Origin: Chara braunii
Lineage: Eukaryota; Streptophyta; Charophyceae; Charales; Characeae
DNA length: 64,000 bases
Assembly (NCBI GenBank): GCA_003427395.1
Contig: BFEA01000006.1
Span: forward strand, 3,567,919 to 3,631,918
Direction: 5' to 3'
Each line of letters opens with the position of its first letter. The stretch's first letter is position 1. The notes below the pieces were generated by a model. It was not told the origin of the DNA, did no database searches, and worked only from the letters and a program-made list of their open reading frames with translations. Shown one piece after another: positions 35,318 to 46,799 of the stretch. The position numbers and the translations under genes were made by a program.

Positions 35318-36013
35318 ATGGCAAAGGTTGCTGGCCAGTGCCTAGATAGTTGTCCAGAGACTGCTTGTGTTAAAGTCTCTCTAGGCACTTTCCTCATAGG
35401 CGTGGCAGAAGAATTGAAGGAGAGGATGCATGCCTGGGCCAAGATGAAGAAGGATGCGAAAGGACAGCTAGTCTTAGTAGATGTAAAGATTTTTAGAGGC
35501 AGAGTAGGGGCCCTTATAGACAGTGGGGCCACCCGCAACTATATCAGTAGGAAAGCGCTGCAGAAGTTGAAGCTGAATCTTAAAGTCCAAAAGTTAGATG
35601 ACCCTATAGTCAGTATCCTCGCAGACAATCGCACCATGCGAGTTGAGGATTACATAGAGGGAGTCCAGGCATACTTTTGCCTAGAGAAAGATGAGAAGGT
35701 GGAGAAAGTTCTCCATTCCCTGACTCTCCTCGTAGAAAACAGTCTTCCTTTCGACATTGTTCTAGGAATGGACTGGGGAAAGGCGGCAGGGGCCACACTC
35801 CATTTGAGAGAGCACGAGTGTAGGCTCCCTAGCCCATTAGGTGAAGTCAAGACGGCTCGTTTGTTTCACATGTCAGAAGTAGACAACTCTCTGGCACATT
35901 GCTGCCTCAGTGCTCCCGCGTTCGCGCGATTGGTGAAGAAGGAGCAATTAGAAGAGCAGGTTTTTGTGGCCTATGTCAGGCCTGTCACTGAGCCAAGGAG
36001 GAAAAACCCATAG
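35318..36013 (+). pseudogene. pol (PR): Element G protease (active site intact)
   Basis: A 232-codon open frame and the only protease here with a full active site: LIDSGATRNYIS with D-S-G-A at 35519-35530, plus LPFDIVLGMDWGKA near 35747. It would cleave Gag-Pol as a homodimer. The frame continues through the linker (HECRLPSPLGEV, EQLEEQVFV) to a stop at 36011-36013, before RT. The domain itself appears undamaged but is cut from gag and RT. Confidence 0.85.
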
Positions 36014-36951
36014 ATCCTGCTATTGACAAAGCTGCTGGAAGAGTATACAGACTTAGCTAAGCCGCCTATAGGAGTAGTGTCGCGGCCCATCCAACATCGC
36101 ATTGAGATAGAGCCTGGCAGTAGAACTCCTAAAGGAGCTGTGTACAGAATGTCTCCAAGGGAGTTAGAGGAGCTACGTAAGAAAATTATACGAGCTCCTT
36201 GAGAAGGGTTGGATTAGGCCCAGTTCATCCCCATTTGGAGCACGTTTTCTCTTTGTCCCCAAGAAAGAGGGAGAGCCTAGAATGTGTATAGACTATATAG
36301 GGGTCTGAAAGCTATTACTGTGAAGAACGAAGAACCACTACCCCGTATAGACGATTTGTTAGACCGGGTGCAGGGCTGCAAGTATTTTTCGAAGATAGAT
36401 TTGAAGTCCGGCTACCATCAGATAGAGATTCATCCTAATGAGCAGTACAAGACAGCGTTCCGGACTAGATATGGGCACTATGAGTTTATAGTTATGCCCT
36501 TTGGACTAACCAATGCGCCAGCAACTTTCCAGCACTACATGAACGACTTGTTTAGGTCGTGGTTAGATAGATTTGTAGTGGTATATATAGATGATATCTT
36601 AGTCTTTAGCAAACCCTCCAGGAGCATGAGGGTCATCTGAGGCAGGTCTTGGAGAAGCTGAAAGAAGCTAACTTCAAGATCAACGTAAAGAAGTGCGAAT
36701 GGGCTAAGACCCAACTTCTATACTTAGGCCACGTCCTAGACGGAGACAGCGTTAGACCTGAAGATAGCAAAATTGCAGCGATTAGAGATTGGCCAACGCC
36801 CCGCACACTGACAGAGTTGCGGTCGTTCTTAAGCCTAGCTAACTACTATAGGAAGTTTGTCAGGAACTTCTCCACCATCGCTGCACCCCTTCGCAGGTTG
36901 CTAAAGAAGAAGCCATCTGGAAGTGGGACAAGGACTGTACGTCGGCCCTAA
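36014..36951 (+). pseudogene. pol (RT): Element G reverse transcriptase
   Basis: Broken into at least four frames. Landmarks: [13 protein letters not shown] (about 36140), [17 protein letters not shown] near 36280, [42 protein letters not shown]. The catalytic motif is YIDD (36584-36595) rather than YLDD, a conservative change seen in some reverse transcriptases. Connection residues [23 protein letters not shown] are at about 36805. Confidence 0.88.
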
Positions 36952-37400
36952 AGAAGCTAAAGCGAGCATTGATAGAGTATCCAGTCCTTAAGGTACCCGA
37001 TCCGTCCCTGCCTTTCGTTGTTACCACCGACGCGAGTCAGTATGGCATAGGTGTTGTTCTACAGCAAGACAATGGCAATGGATATAGGCCCGTAGAGTTC
37101 ATGTCTGCCAGAATGCCTTCAAAAAAGGTGGCGACATCAACCTATGAGAGAGAACTTTACGCTCTTAGGCAAGCACTAGAGCACTAGAAACATTACTTGC
37201 TTGGGAGGAACTTCAAAGTCTACTCAGACCACGAGACACTAAGATGGTTGAAGACTCAGGCCAAGATGACACCTAAGCTTACTAGGTGGGCCGCAGAGTT
37301 AGACCAGTATGACTTTGAACTAAAGTCAGTTAAAGGGAAGTACAATGTAGCAGCGGACGCTCTGAGTGGAAGAGCTGATACTTTGGGGCAATAGTTCACT
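36952..37400 (+). pseudogene. pol (RH): Element G RNase H
   Basis: TTDASQYGIGVVL (about 37021), YERELYALRQAL, YSDHETLRWLK (about 37216) and ADALSGRAD. All four acidic positions appear present. TAG at 37185-37187 interrupts before KHYLLGR, at the same codon as A's TAG at 6271. Confidence 0.87.
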
Positions 37401-38935
37401 ATCTGGATATAGGGAGAGACCTGCAACAGAAAGTTAAGCTATGCACAGGACCTTATCTACGGTGATCTCCTGAAGAGAGTTAGGGAGGCCCAGAGTCTGA
37501 GCCAAACTACCGCACTACTGATGGCTTATTATTCGAGAAGACTAATGTAGTTGGCCGCCTGTGTGTTCTTAATAGTGAAGAGATCTGTAGTTTGATCGTA
37601 GGGGAATGCCATGATACAAAGAGACACTTTGGTTGGCAAACGCCACTAGCGAACCTCATGTGCGCGTACATTTGGCTTGGTATGAAGGCCGACTTCATCG
37701 AGTATGTCCGCAGTTGTAAAGTCTGTCAACGAAACAAGACTACTACGCGAGCCCCTCTTGGTCTTCTTAGACCTTTGCCTATTCCTGATAGACCCTTGCC
37801 TATTCCTGATAGACCCTTGCCTATTCCTGATAGACCCGGAGATTTTGTGTCCATTGACTTTATGGATACTCAGGTCAAGAGTAGGCATGGCAAAAGCCAA
37901 GTCATGGCCATAGTAGATAGATTTAGCAAGTATGCAGTTTTTGTTCCTTTGCCGGCAGAGGCACGCACAGACTTAGTAGTTCAAAAGTTTTTTGACCATT
38001 GGGTCAGTGAGCATGGTATACCGTTGTCGATAGTTAGTGACAGGGATACCCGATTCACTAGTTAGAACTGCCCGGAGCTGATGAGAGTTTATGGCTCAAA
38101 GTTGCTGATGTCATCTGGTCGTTATCCTGATACTAACGGCCAGACTGCACAGATGAACAAGCTCCTGCAGCAAGTTATTAGAATGTACATTAGGCCCGAT
38201 CAGATCAACTGGGATGAGCTGCTCCCAAAGGTGGCCAATGCCTATAATAATAGTGTGCACTTATCTACGTGTCGCACTCCTAACGAGTTGCACAAGTCCT
38301 TTAGACCGCGCAGACCATTTGAAGGACTTAACCGGGATCAGTTTCAGAGGCTACCACCCGGTACACAAGAGTTTGCAATACAACACGAGAAAGAGATAGC
38401 TATCGTTGTTGACAACCTCAGGAAATCCCAGCACAGAATGATAGAGCAATCTAACAAGCATCGTCGCCCCTCACAGTTTCAAGTAGGCGACTTAGTCTAG
38501 CTCAAGTCAAAAGAGTTTGCCCCTGAGGAAAACATCTCACGAAAGTTGTTGCCTGCGTATAGAGGACTGTGGCCAGTCCTAGAAGCCAAGGGCGGAGAAG
38601 ATGGGCCGTCCTATACGATTGAGATCCCAACACACCTCCACACCTACCAGTGTTCCATGCATCCAAGTTGTTACCTTGCGTCACAAGCCAACAGTTCCCA
38701 TCACGTTGATCTATGATTCCTCAAGATATGGATGGAAGATACGACATTGAAGGGATAGTAGGTGAGGATGTCTTCAGGACAGGAGGTAGAGGTCGTCCCC
38801 AGAAACAGTACAAAGTCAGATTTGCCTATCAAGAGCCAGAAGACGACCGTTGGTTCACACGAACATAACTTCTAGAGACAACTCCCGATATAGTCTGAGC
38901 TTACGAAAGAGATAAGAAGGGTAAAGGTCCTGCCT
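37401..38935 (+). pseudogene. pol (IN): Element G integrase with chromodomain-like tail
   Basis: Zinc module H..H (ECHDTKRHFG, about 37601) and C..C (CKVCQR, about 37717). A 21-bp unit encoding RPLPIPD is repeated three times (about 37770-37833) between zinc module and core. Core: D (SIDFMD, about 37850), D (SDRDTRF, about 38036), then a stop; the third position reads NGQTAQMN (about 38135), so the catalytic Glu is Ala. TAG at 38498-38500 matches A's TAG at 7507. The tail (VFRTGGRGRPQKQYKVRFAYQEPEDDRWFTRT) is chromodomain-like with a TAA after it. Confidence 0.87.
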
Positions 38936-38981
38936 TAGACCGAAGTATTCTTGGAGGACCTCGAATTTAAGCCGGCGGGAG

Positions 38982-39073
38982 TGAAACGGTTTTCACCTGT
39001 CTGCAGTCACAGATGCAGGCCCTAGAATTCGATCCCCATACCTCACTTTGTCCATGTACAGACACCCGAGTAT
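38982..39073 (+). repeat. Element G 3' LTR, first 92 bp
   Basis: Matches 13043 onward (TGAAACGGTTTTCACCTGTC) until about 39073, then similarity stops. Preceded by the purine run GGCGGGAG. The rest of this LTR has been lost. Confidence 0.8.
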
Positions 39074-39349
39074 TTATCGCGCGCAAGATCGCACACCCAA
39101 ATACTCTGCGTGCCTGCTCCACCCCGTTGTTTGCCGTATGCTGCCGCTAACGCACGCACTTTCGTCGTTTGCTGCGCGCCAGTTTAACCGCCCGCCCGTT
39201 GCCGCTAAGTGCGCGCTCCTCACTACTACACACGAGCGCCTTGTTGTTGCCCACGTCGTTGCGCGCTATTGCTGTGCGTGCTGTTTGATTGCTGCGCGCT
39301 GTTACCCGTGGTCGGTCGTTGTGCCATCGCACGTTAGCGTGCTCGCTGG
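39074..39349. other. Unique GC-rich junction sequence between G and D
   Basis: About 275 bp rich in GCGC and CGTTG, matching neither G's nor D's LTR. It sits where the rest of G's 3' LTR, the rest of D's 5' LTR and D's PBS should be. Likely a deletion with filler DNA, or the remnant of another insertion. No coding content. Confidence 0.5.
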
Positions 39350-40339
39350 ATTGAAGAGTCACGACGTGTCGAGGAGGGGAGAAATGCAGCGTCGAGGAAG
39401 AAGTTGTCGCGATCGAAGGAGCCGCCATGAGCACTGAGGAAGCCATATCCAAGGTGGGCGAAAAAGAAGATCGAAGGGGAAGGAGAGAGAGAGAGAGGTT
39501 GGCGAGAGAGAAGGATCGGCCGCCAGAGCCGGAGGTCGGAGTGTTGACCGGCGACGTTGACCCAAGTGTTGACGAAGTTTGACCGGCCGTTAACCAGTGT
39601 TGATCGAAGGCCATTGACCAAGATTCTGATCAAGCTGGAGTTGGTATAATCTCGCCAAGCCTTACGCCTGCCCCCTCGCCCTGTGCATGTGCACTACCCC
39701 TTGGTACTTGCTGAGTTAGTTTATCTCTTCTTTCTGCATTGAGTCACTTTTGTTTAGGTGATAGGACTTTGTGCATGTGGTGAATAGAGCTGTGGTGACC
39801 AAACCTGCATCGGCTGAGTACGGCTAAAGGCCATGTCTGACAACTGATACGTCCCGGGGACAAGACCCCCAAGGACCGGTACAGACCGGTGGGCTGCTCA
39901 GTGTGGCATGGTAGGCCATAAATCCCGTGTTGTAGGTTGCGCATCCGGCTATCTAAGTGTTGAGAGGACTCTGCTGATCACGTCGTCCTGACTGTGACGT
40001 TAAAGAATTCCTGAGGAGTTATGGGGGATCTCCTTAAATGCCTCTTGATCAGCAGTTGAGTCTTGTAGTGATAGCCTTAGAGTAGGTCAGGCTAGTGACC
40101 CTAGTTGACAGGGTCTGATCCAAAGTGAAGGCCAGGTGGGATTGATCGTTGGTGCAAGGTAAACTAGGATCTGGACAGTTTCGGTGATAGTGGTCGTGAA
40201 ACCTTCAGTCGGTTGTGGTAATCTAGCTGGATCAAATGAGAAGACTTTGTGGTCCTTTAGAGAGTCAGTCGGTCAATCATTGGGTGGAAAGTCTAAGTGG
40301 TGAGGAGTGGAACTATCATTTGGTTGTACATCTATCACC
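39350..40339 (+). promoter_or_regulatory. Element D leader with TTGAC repeats
   Basis: Homologous to the leaders of A (1400-2397) and G (32200-33266), including GGAGTTGGTATAATCTCGCCAAGCC and the GTTAAAGAATTCCTGAGGAGTTATGGGGG block. TTGAC motifs cluster at 39543-39618. Confidence 0.65.
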
Positions 40340-41525
40340 ATGGTGACCACTAGGGCAAGAACGAGCACCACCCCTCATAGTGAGGAACAGGAAGAGAAAG
40401 TCGCCGCAATCCTGACAGAAAAAAAAGAGAAAATGGAGGAGTTAATTAAGCAGGCGGAGATGAAGGCCTTGATGGAGGAGCAGAAGGCAAAGCGGAAACA
40501 GATGGACGAGGAGCTAGAAAAGTGGACGAAAGAGTAGGAGGAGAAATTGGCGGCAGTAGAAGCAAAGGCATAAGTAGAAGCAGAGGAAGAAGAAGAAGAA
40601 ATGGAACCCCTTCAAAGAAATGTAAGAAGAGGAGAGAGGAGAATCCAGTGGGGCGCGAGAAACAGAGGCAAAAATGGATAAGATGGTGAACGAGTGGGTG
40701 TCCAATCTGGCCCTTGGGGAGAAAGAAGCAGCGTTGTTGCTTGTCCCTCGAACACAGAGGGAAGCGTTTGCAAAGGAATTGGAAGCGGAGGAAAACCCCT
40801 TGCGCCAACAGACCAAGGAGGATGAGAGGAAATTGGAATGGAAGTTGAGCTTTGCAAGGAAAAAAACGAGGCGATTGGAAGCGGCCGAGATGATGGAAAG
40901 AGAGTTACGGGCCGCTGAAGAGCAATGGGGGCACTTGGCAATACAAGCAGATCTCCAAAGGAAAGTGGAGATCTTATCTCAAAATATGGAGGTGATACTG
41001 AGGGCACAACAAGAACAACTGCGTTATTTAAGAGGCCACGATATTGCAAAGGATATGATGATGTGTGTGGGCACTGAATTGTGAGCTGTCATGGAAGGCA
41101 CAAAGAGGCTTTGCACAGGTGCCATCGAAGGTGCCAAGATAGCGGCCCCTAGAGAAGAGGCACGGCCACGAAGAGAGCGCGTTAAGTTCCCTGAGTCGTA
41201 TGGTGGGAAAACGGGGGAAGATTTTGACAATTGGAAAGCCAGTATTAATTCTTACTTGCACCGACAGGATATCGCCCCTGAGAACCACGTTCTCATGGCT
41301 ATCCAAGCCCTAAAAGAGGAGGCGCCAGCTTTGCCAGGTCGCTTGCCCATGCTGCCAAATGCGAAAATGATATGGTCGCATACTCCACCATCAGTGAATT
41401 CCTGAAAGCCCTCTGTGAGCGATTTGCAAATGTCACTAGGGGCCGTAGGTCCTTCGACAAACCGCAAACTGTCCTCACACGTCCCTGGCCGTGGGGTCAA
41501 TGAGCCCAAGTTGGCCCAGCTGCAA
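40340..41525 (+). pseudogene. gag: Element D gag, first part
   Basis: Start at 40340 (CACCATGG, MVTTRARTST). Coiled-coil region with TAG at about 40535-40537; continues in frames from 40674 (MVNEWVSNLALGEKEAALLL) and 41091 (FPESYGGKTGEDFDNWKASINSYLHRQ). A shift at about 41330 disrupts it. It ends in NEPKLAQLQ at 41525, where E is inserted; the next residues LVYHTMP are at 52510. Confidence 0.85.
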
Positions 41526-42594
41526 TGAACCCCGATCGTGAAGACTGTCGTCAACAATGCAAGCCCAGATAAATGTCAACCAGTTGATGATTACCAATAG
41601 TCAAAATCGTATCCAGACAGAATGAGAGGAAATAATCATACACAGACGAAGAGAGAGGAGGGAGATTAGACAAAGGAGAGGAATAATACAAGGCCCACTC
41701 ATGCTTCGGGCTCCCTCCTCGATCACNNNNNNNNNNNNNNNNNNNNNNNNNNNNNNNNNNNNNNNNNNNNNNNNNNNNNNNNNNNNNNNNNNNNNNNNNN
41801 NNNNNNNNNNNNNNNNNNNNNNNNNNNNNNNNNNNNNNNNNNNNNNNNNNNNNNNNNNNNNNNNNNNNNNNNNNNNNNNNNNNNNNTGACCATCAGGTAT
41901 GTATCCACGATCTCTCCACAGTCCTGATCTCCTCCTGAAGTGACGATGAAACAGAACAGCAATGTCGGTCACGTAGTCCCAGCCATAGAACACGTGGCAA
42001 CAACCACATCAGCCAATGATACACATGGCAGCAGCCACATCAGCGACAGTGCATGGCAGCTGCCACGTCAGCATGCCAAGAAGACAGTAGCCAGCCAGCC
42101 ACCATGCCGAGCTAGCAGCGCGTCACCGCAAATCTCAGTGTCATCGTCGCAGCGTCAAGCCATCGTCGGAGTCAACGCGTGAAGTCGGCATCAACGCACG
42201 ACAGAATGAATGTTAAAGCCAGGAAGTCAGCGCTTATGTAGCGTTGACGCTTGGTCTGGACCCTGGATGCAGCATCCCTCAACCGTCCAGATCTCAATAC
42301 AAACGAGGGCCCAAATTAGTTTGAAACTAAATTCCCTCCAGCCTGGATGTTGTCTGGGTACCTGCGCACAACAAGTGAGTGTATCCAAGCATGGGCCTGG
42401 GTGCGGTACCTTTGACTCTACAGTTGACTTTGACCCTTGAATTTCCTGTGTGCAGCGTTCGGTCACACAGCCACACGCGACAGACTCAGGTCTGGGCGTG
42501 TCTTGGTCACACAGCCCAGCGCAGACTAACTCAGGTCTGCGTTGCCTGGGGCTGAGTTCTAGGCCCCAGGCTAATTTTGAAGAGGGTTACTACA
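41526..42594 (-). repeat. Element E 3' LTR (with 160-N gap)
   Basis: Matches 51318-52506. Ns at 41727-41886. Plus-strand reading contains several CCACATCAGC/CCACGTCAGC motifs at 42000-42075, as does the other LTR. Confidence 0.9.
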
Positions 42595-42633
42595 TTCCTG
42601 CCGGCTCATTTTCGAGTTCCACCGCATAAATAT

Positions 42634-43101
42634 TTAAGACTTTAACCCTCGTTCATAATTAGCGGCAATATCAGGAGCATTTTCAAGTAATTCTCGTTTA
42701 CTAAACCATTTGTCCTCGGATGGTGCTTGAGACTTAAAACGTACCTTGAACTGCTTCTGAGGTCGTCTGCGTCCTCCCGTAGAGAAGTAACCACGCTCTA
42801 TGATTTTGTCTACCTCATAGATGCCTTCCATAGATGGCGGAATCATAGAGGGTCTATTTGGAAATTCATTCCCTTCTACATAGGGCAACAGTTTGAACGT
42901 GTGAAAAACAGGATATGTTTTGAGATGAGGGGGAATATCAATGTGATAAGACGGTCCCTCTGCATCTCCTATTACTTTGAGAACTTCCCAGGGTCCAAAA
43001 TAGACAGGCAGAAGTTTTTGACACACTCGCCACAGCTTGTGCCCCTGTATGAAAGTCAGTGTCCGAATGGGCGGAGTAAGGTCGACGGGCCCACTCGCCA
43101 C
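42634..43101 (-). pseudogene. pol (IN): Element E integrase C-terminus and chromodomain-like tail
   Basis: One open frame. KLLPVYFGPWEVLKVIG is the GPY/F-type region, followed by YPVFHTFKLLPY and the tail EVDKIIERGYFSTGGRRRPQKQFKVRF..DKWFSKRELLENAPDIAANYERGLKS, a chromodomain-like module. It is separated from the integrase core by foreign sequence. Confidence 0.85.
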
Positions 43102-43520
43102 TGCTTGTGCCCCTGTAATGAAAGTCAGTGGTCCAAGTCTCTGGTAGCCTAGAAGTTACTAAGGAGCCGGTGCAACTGCCAGCGGGGTCCCTGTCGTCGA
43201 CTGTTGTTCGTCCGGCTCGTCTGTTTGNCATCGTGAGGAGGCTATTGAGATGATGACGAGTGGGAATGTGGCAATAAAAATAGAATATGAGTAATACCTG
43301 TTTCCTGCCCTGTGATGATTGCCTCCATTGATTTATGAAAAGTAGTGGTCTGAGAATTGTGACGATCACTTTCGGCGCATGAGGGCTTTGTTTAGAGGTG
43401 AATTCAGTAACGAAAGTGCCACGATTATCATCTGGACCTCACGACGTACCTTTCACTGGCGGAAGTCCGTGATGTGCTACCAGCAAGTTTCTGTTTGCTA
43501 ATGCAGGCGAGTTGTCAGGC
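43040..43520. other. 480-bp insertion in element E integrase
   Basis: Sequence without similarity to any other element here, placed between VWV and QKLLPVYFGPW of the integrase. It includes a 65-bp imperfect tandem duplication (CTCGCCAC..GCTTGTGCCCC at about 43026 and 43091) and an N at 43228. No terminal repeats or target duplication are evident. Confidence 0.5.
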
Positions 43521-43521
43521 G

Positions 43522-44274
43522 CTAAGGAGTTAGGAGTACCCAGACGAAATCACCTTCCTTAAATGTAGATGGTCGACGATGTTTATTCGCTTGTTCGATC
43601 ATCTGGTCCTGAGCTTTCTTTAAATTATCTTTTACCTTCTTTATGTCTTCTTGAAACAAAACTGCATACTCTCGTGTCCCTGGAGGTAACCTAAGGAACT
43701 GGTCCCGCGTTAACACATCAATGGGACGCCTAGGTTTCCACCCCTTGTGCAGTGCATTTGGTGTACGACCCGTAGCAGTGTGAACACTATTGTTATATGC
43801 ACTGGCTATTTTGGGTAAGTTCTCATCCCAATCAATCTGATTTGGTCTCACATACATGCGCAAGAGCTGTTGACACAAGCGGTTCATCTGCTCACTTTGT
43901 CCATTCGTTTTAGGATGTCGTCCTGACGACATGGTCAAACGTGTACCGTATGCTTCCATCAGTTTTTGCCATGGCATACTTATGAACCTTGCATCACGAT
44001 CAGACACAATGGAGAGGGGAAACCCATATTCAGTCACCCATCGCATCTGAAATTTTTGGATCACAAGTTCAGTTCTTGCTTCAATAGGTAAGGGAACAAA
44101 CATGGCATGGTTAGAGAAACGATCCACAACAACCATTACTTGACTATTGTCATTACGGCTCTTGGTGAGACTCATGAAATCAACTGAGATTGACTCACCT
44201 GGTTCACTCGAAATTGGTAATGGTTTCAAGAGACCAAGTGGATTCTCATGCGAAGGTTTGTTTCTCTGACACAC
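43522..44274 (-). pseudogene. pol (IN): Element E integrase core
   Basis: 251-codon open frame. The second zinc Cys pair (C..CQRN) is at the N-terminus, then D (SVDFMS), D (SDRDARF) and E (NGQSEQMNR): the catalytic triad is complete. The N-terminal HH part was removed by the composite LTR insertion at 44283. Confidence 0.88.
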
Positions 44275-44282
44275 CAGACAGG

Positions 44283-45034
44283 GCCACGAACACAGTTCAG
44301 ATTCAAACTTGAATCAATCGGCTATGGCGCCAATGTGCGAGACAAAGATTCACCTCGATCAACTGTATCCCCAGCAACTTGTTCACACACTCGCAACTCT
44401 GGATCTCCCTGGATGTCCTGCACACATACGCACAACACACTCACACACACAAACTAACACTCTACTGCTAACTTACGGGCAGCTATGGCTGCCGTCTTCC
44501 ACCTCTAACTAACACAAGCGGCTATGGCCGCGTCTTCCTCCTCTTAGCCCACTTCCTCTTTCGGCACCTGCAGACCTTCCTACACAAGACGCTCCGACAG
44601 TGCTTCCGCACGACTCACAGGTAGAATGAATCCATGACTTGACGCAACCTCTTTATTTATACTTCGGATGGTCGTAGGTCTGCCCCTTGACCCTGGGCCC
44701 GGGGTACACAGTCCCACATGGTACTTGCTGACTAGACATAGTGTGACCGAGAATGGGTACCGCTGACTAGGCTCGGTAGGACTAGGAATGCCCTTTGCTG
44801 ACTGTGCTAGGACTGCCCATCGCTGACTCAGACGCGGGCTGACTCCTAGTAATTGAAAGGCCACTTCCGGATCTTCCGGAAGGTTGCAGTCTTGACCCTT
44901 CGGTACTGTTGCAGTTACGACCTACACTACTGCTAAGACTCCTAATACTTTGACGCACGGCTCAAGACCCGCGACCACACTATCTACAACAGGTAAATAG
45001 ATGACCTTTCGGGACACAGGTTGTGGGTTCAAGC
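44283..45034 (-). repeat. D-type LTR fragment inside element E
   Basis: On the minus strand this is colinear with D's LTR from GCTTGAACCCAC (as at 61202) to TGTTCGTGGCC (as near 62545). TATA box at 44653-44660 and the GGCAGC-CATA-GCTGCC stem near 44480-44495. Confidence 0.8.
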
Positions 45035-45944
45035 TGCAATCAGACTTGCTTTCTCTTCCACTTCACATACACCCAAACAGATGGCGATTCACACTGGCGC
45101 ACAACGCCCACACCAAGCTCGGAGATATGGCAACCGAGAACACGGTTTGGATGCTAACTCGCTTTAACAGGCTATGGCGCAACAGCGCCTGTTCGTCACA
45201 CTCTCATCACTGCGTTCAACCCCACTGTTCACACCGAACTCTGGATCACCCTGAATACTCCACGCACACTCACTTTGTCTCCCGCCCCCCCCCACACACA
45301 ATAACAACTACCTCTAATCTATGGTGGCTATGGCCGCTCACTACTACCCCTATGACTATGCTGTCTTCCTCAAGCCCACTTCGACTTCGGGCCACCCAGA
45401 CCACCTGACACAAGACGCTATAGCAGCGCTTCCGCATGGCTTACGCCGCGAATGAATGAATGGTTGGGCATTGCCTTTTGATTTATGCTTCTGTAACTCG
45501 TTGGTCTGCCCCTTTCCCAGACCCTTGGTGCACACAGTCCCACATGGTACTTGCTTGACTAGACTCTGACTGACTGGGACCGGTGCCGCTAACTGCATGG
45601 GATTGCACTGCCAACTCGATGGAGTCGCACTGCCGACGTAACGCAGTTGGCTTACCACTTGCCCACTTGCCTCTGACTAAAGGCTCACCACTTGCACACT
45701 TGCCTCTGACTAAATGTGAGACACTTCGAAAGGCCACCTCCGGACCTTCCACAAGGCTGTGGGCTTGGCCTTTCGGGTACTGTAGCAGCTACGATCTTGA
45801 CCTTTCAGGACTGTAGCAGCTACGACCTTGACCTTTCAGAATACCTACAACCACGACCTCTACAAAGCTGTGACTCCTAATCCACAGACCTGCAGATCGA
45901 ACCCCTACCACTACACAGACCTACGACAGACAACAAACACTGCC
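45035..45944 (-). repeat. G-type LTR fragment inside element E
   Basis: On the minus strand it matches G's LTR from TGGCAGTGTTTG (as at 13167) through TCTGTCGTAGGTCTG, uninterrupted by C, to the LTR end CTGATTGCA. It abuts the D-type fragment at GCTT. Its 5' end is truncated. Confidence 0.8.
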
Positions 45945-46759
45945 AAAACACATCCAAAATGACCCTCAAAATTGTGACATTCTCCAATTAAATGACTTTT
46001 AATCTCTTCCTTGTGAGGAATACACAATCTTTGTTCAGTCTGGTCTAACAAGAAAAGCAAACCGTCGGTTACACGGTAGTTGGGAGGTAGAGTTCGGTTT
46101 TTTTCAAGAACATGAATGACAAGCTTCCAGATAGGGTCAGTAACATATCCTTGCCGAATTCTATCTTTCAAATCACTCCCAATATCCAGATAAGAGACAA
46201 TTGCACCAAAGAAATCACTTCGTATGGACAATGTGTCTGCAACCACATTAGACTTACCTTTGATCGTTTTTAATTTAAAATCGAAGGTATCAATAAATGC
46301 AGACCATCGTACCAGCTTATCAGAGAGTCTAGGCTGTATCCTTATCCACTTCAGAGTAGAGTGGCCCGAGTACACAGTGAAGTGTCTCCCTAATAAGTAT
46401 TGTTTCCATGTGTTTAGTGCACAGACTAAGGCATACAACTCTCTTTCATAGGTGGAGTTGGCAACCTTTTCCGACGGCAGTTGTGCAAACGTAAACTCTA
46501 TGGGCCTGTAACCCTTGCCGTAATCCTGCTGAAGAACAGCGCCAATCCCATACCGACTTGCATCAGTAGTGACAATGAAGGGTAGAGACGGGTCAACAAT
46601 TTTCAGACCTGGGTAGTGAGTCAATGCATATTTCAACTTTTTGAACGAAGACTCACAGTCTTTGTCCCACAACCAAACATTTTTTTTTTTCAATAATCTT
46701 CTCATTGGTGCGACGGTCAATGAGAAGTTCCTAACGAACTTCCTATAATAACTTGTCAA
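45945..46759 (-). pseudogene. pol (RH): Element E RNase H and linker to integrase
   Basis: Open frame: [37 protein letters not shown], then YSGHSTLKW where the expected D of S-D-H is Gly, and VADTLSIRSDFFGAIVSY. The linker ends in GECHNFEGHFG, the His half of the integrase zinc module, before running into the LTR fragment. Loss of the third Asp predicts inactive RNase H. Confidence 0.87.
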
Positions 46760-46799
46760 ACCAAGGAAAGATCTTAGTTCAGTTATCGACGTAGGTCGT

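Larger units (their letters stand above)
13043..39073 (+). mobile_element. Element G: degenerate Ty3/gypsy element inside D's 5' LTR
   Basis: Starts TGAAACGG at 13043. Its 5' LTR is split by C into 13043-13191 and 31096-31986; its interior is 31987-38981, and the 3' LTR is only about 92 bp (38982-39073) before an unrelated junction. It is a close relative of A and D with the same leader, gag and pol design. The probable target duplication is GCTT: it precedes G here, and follows a G-type LTR in a copy of the same D-type LTR at 45034. Confidence 0.8.
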
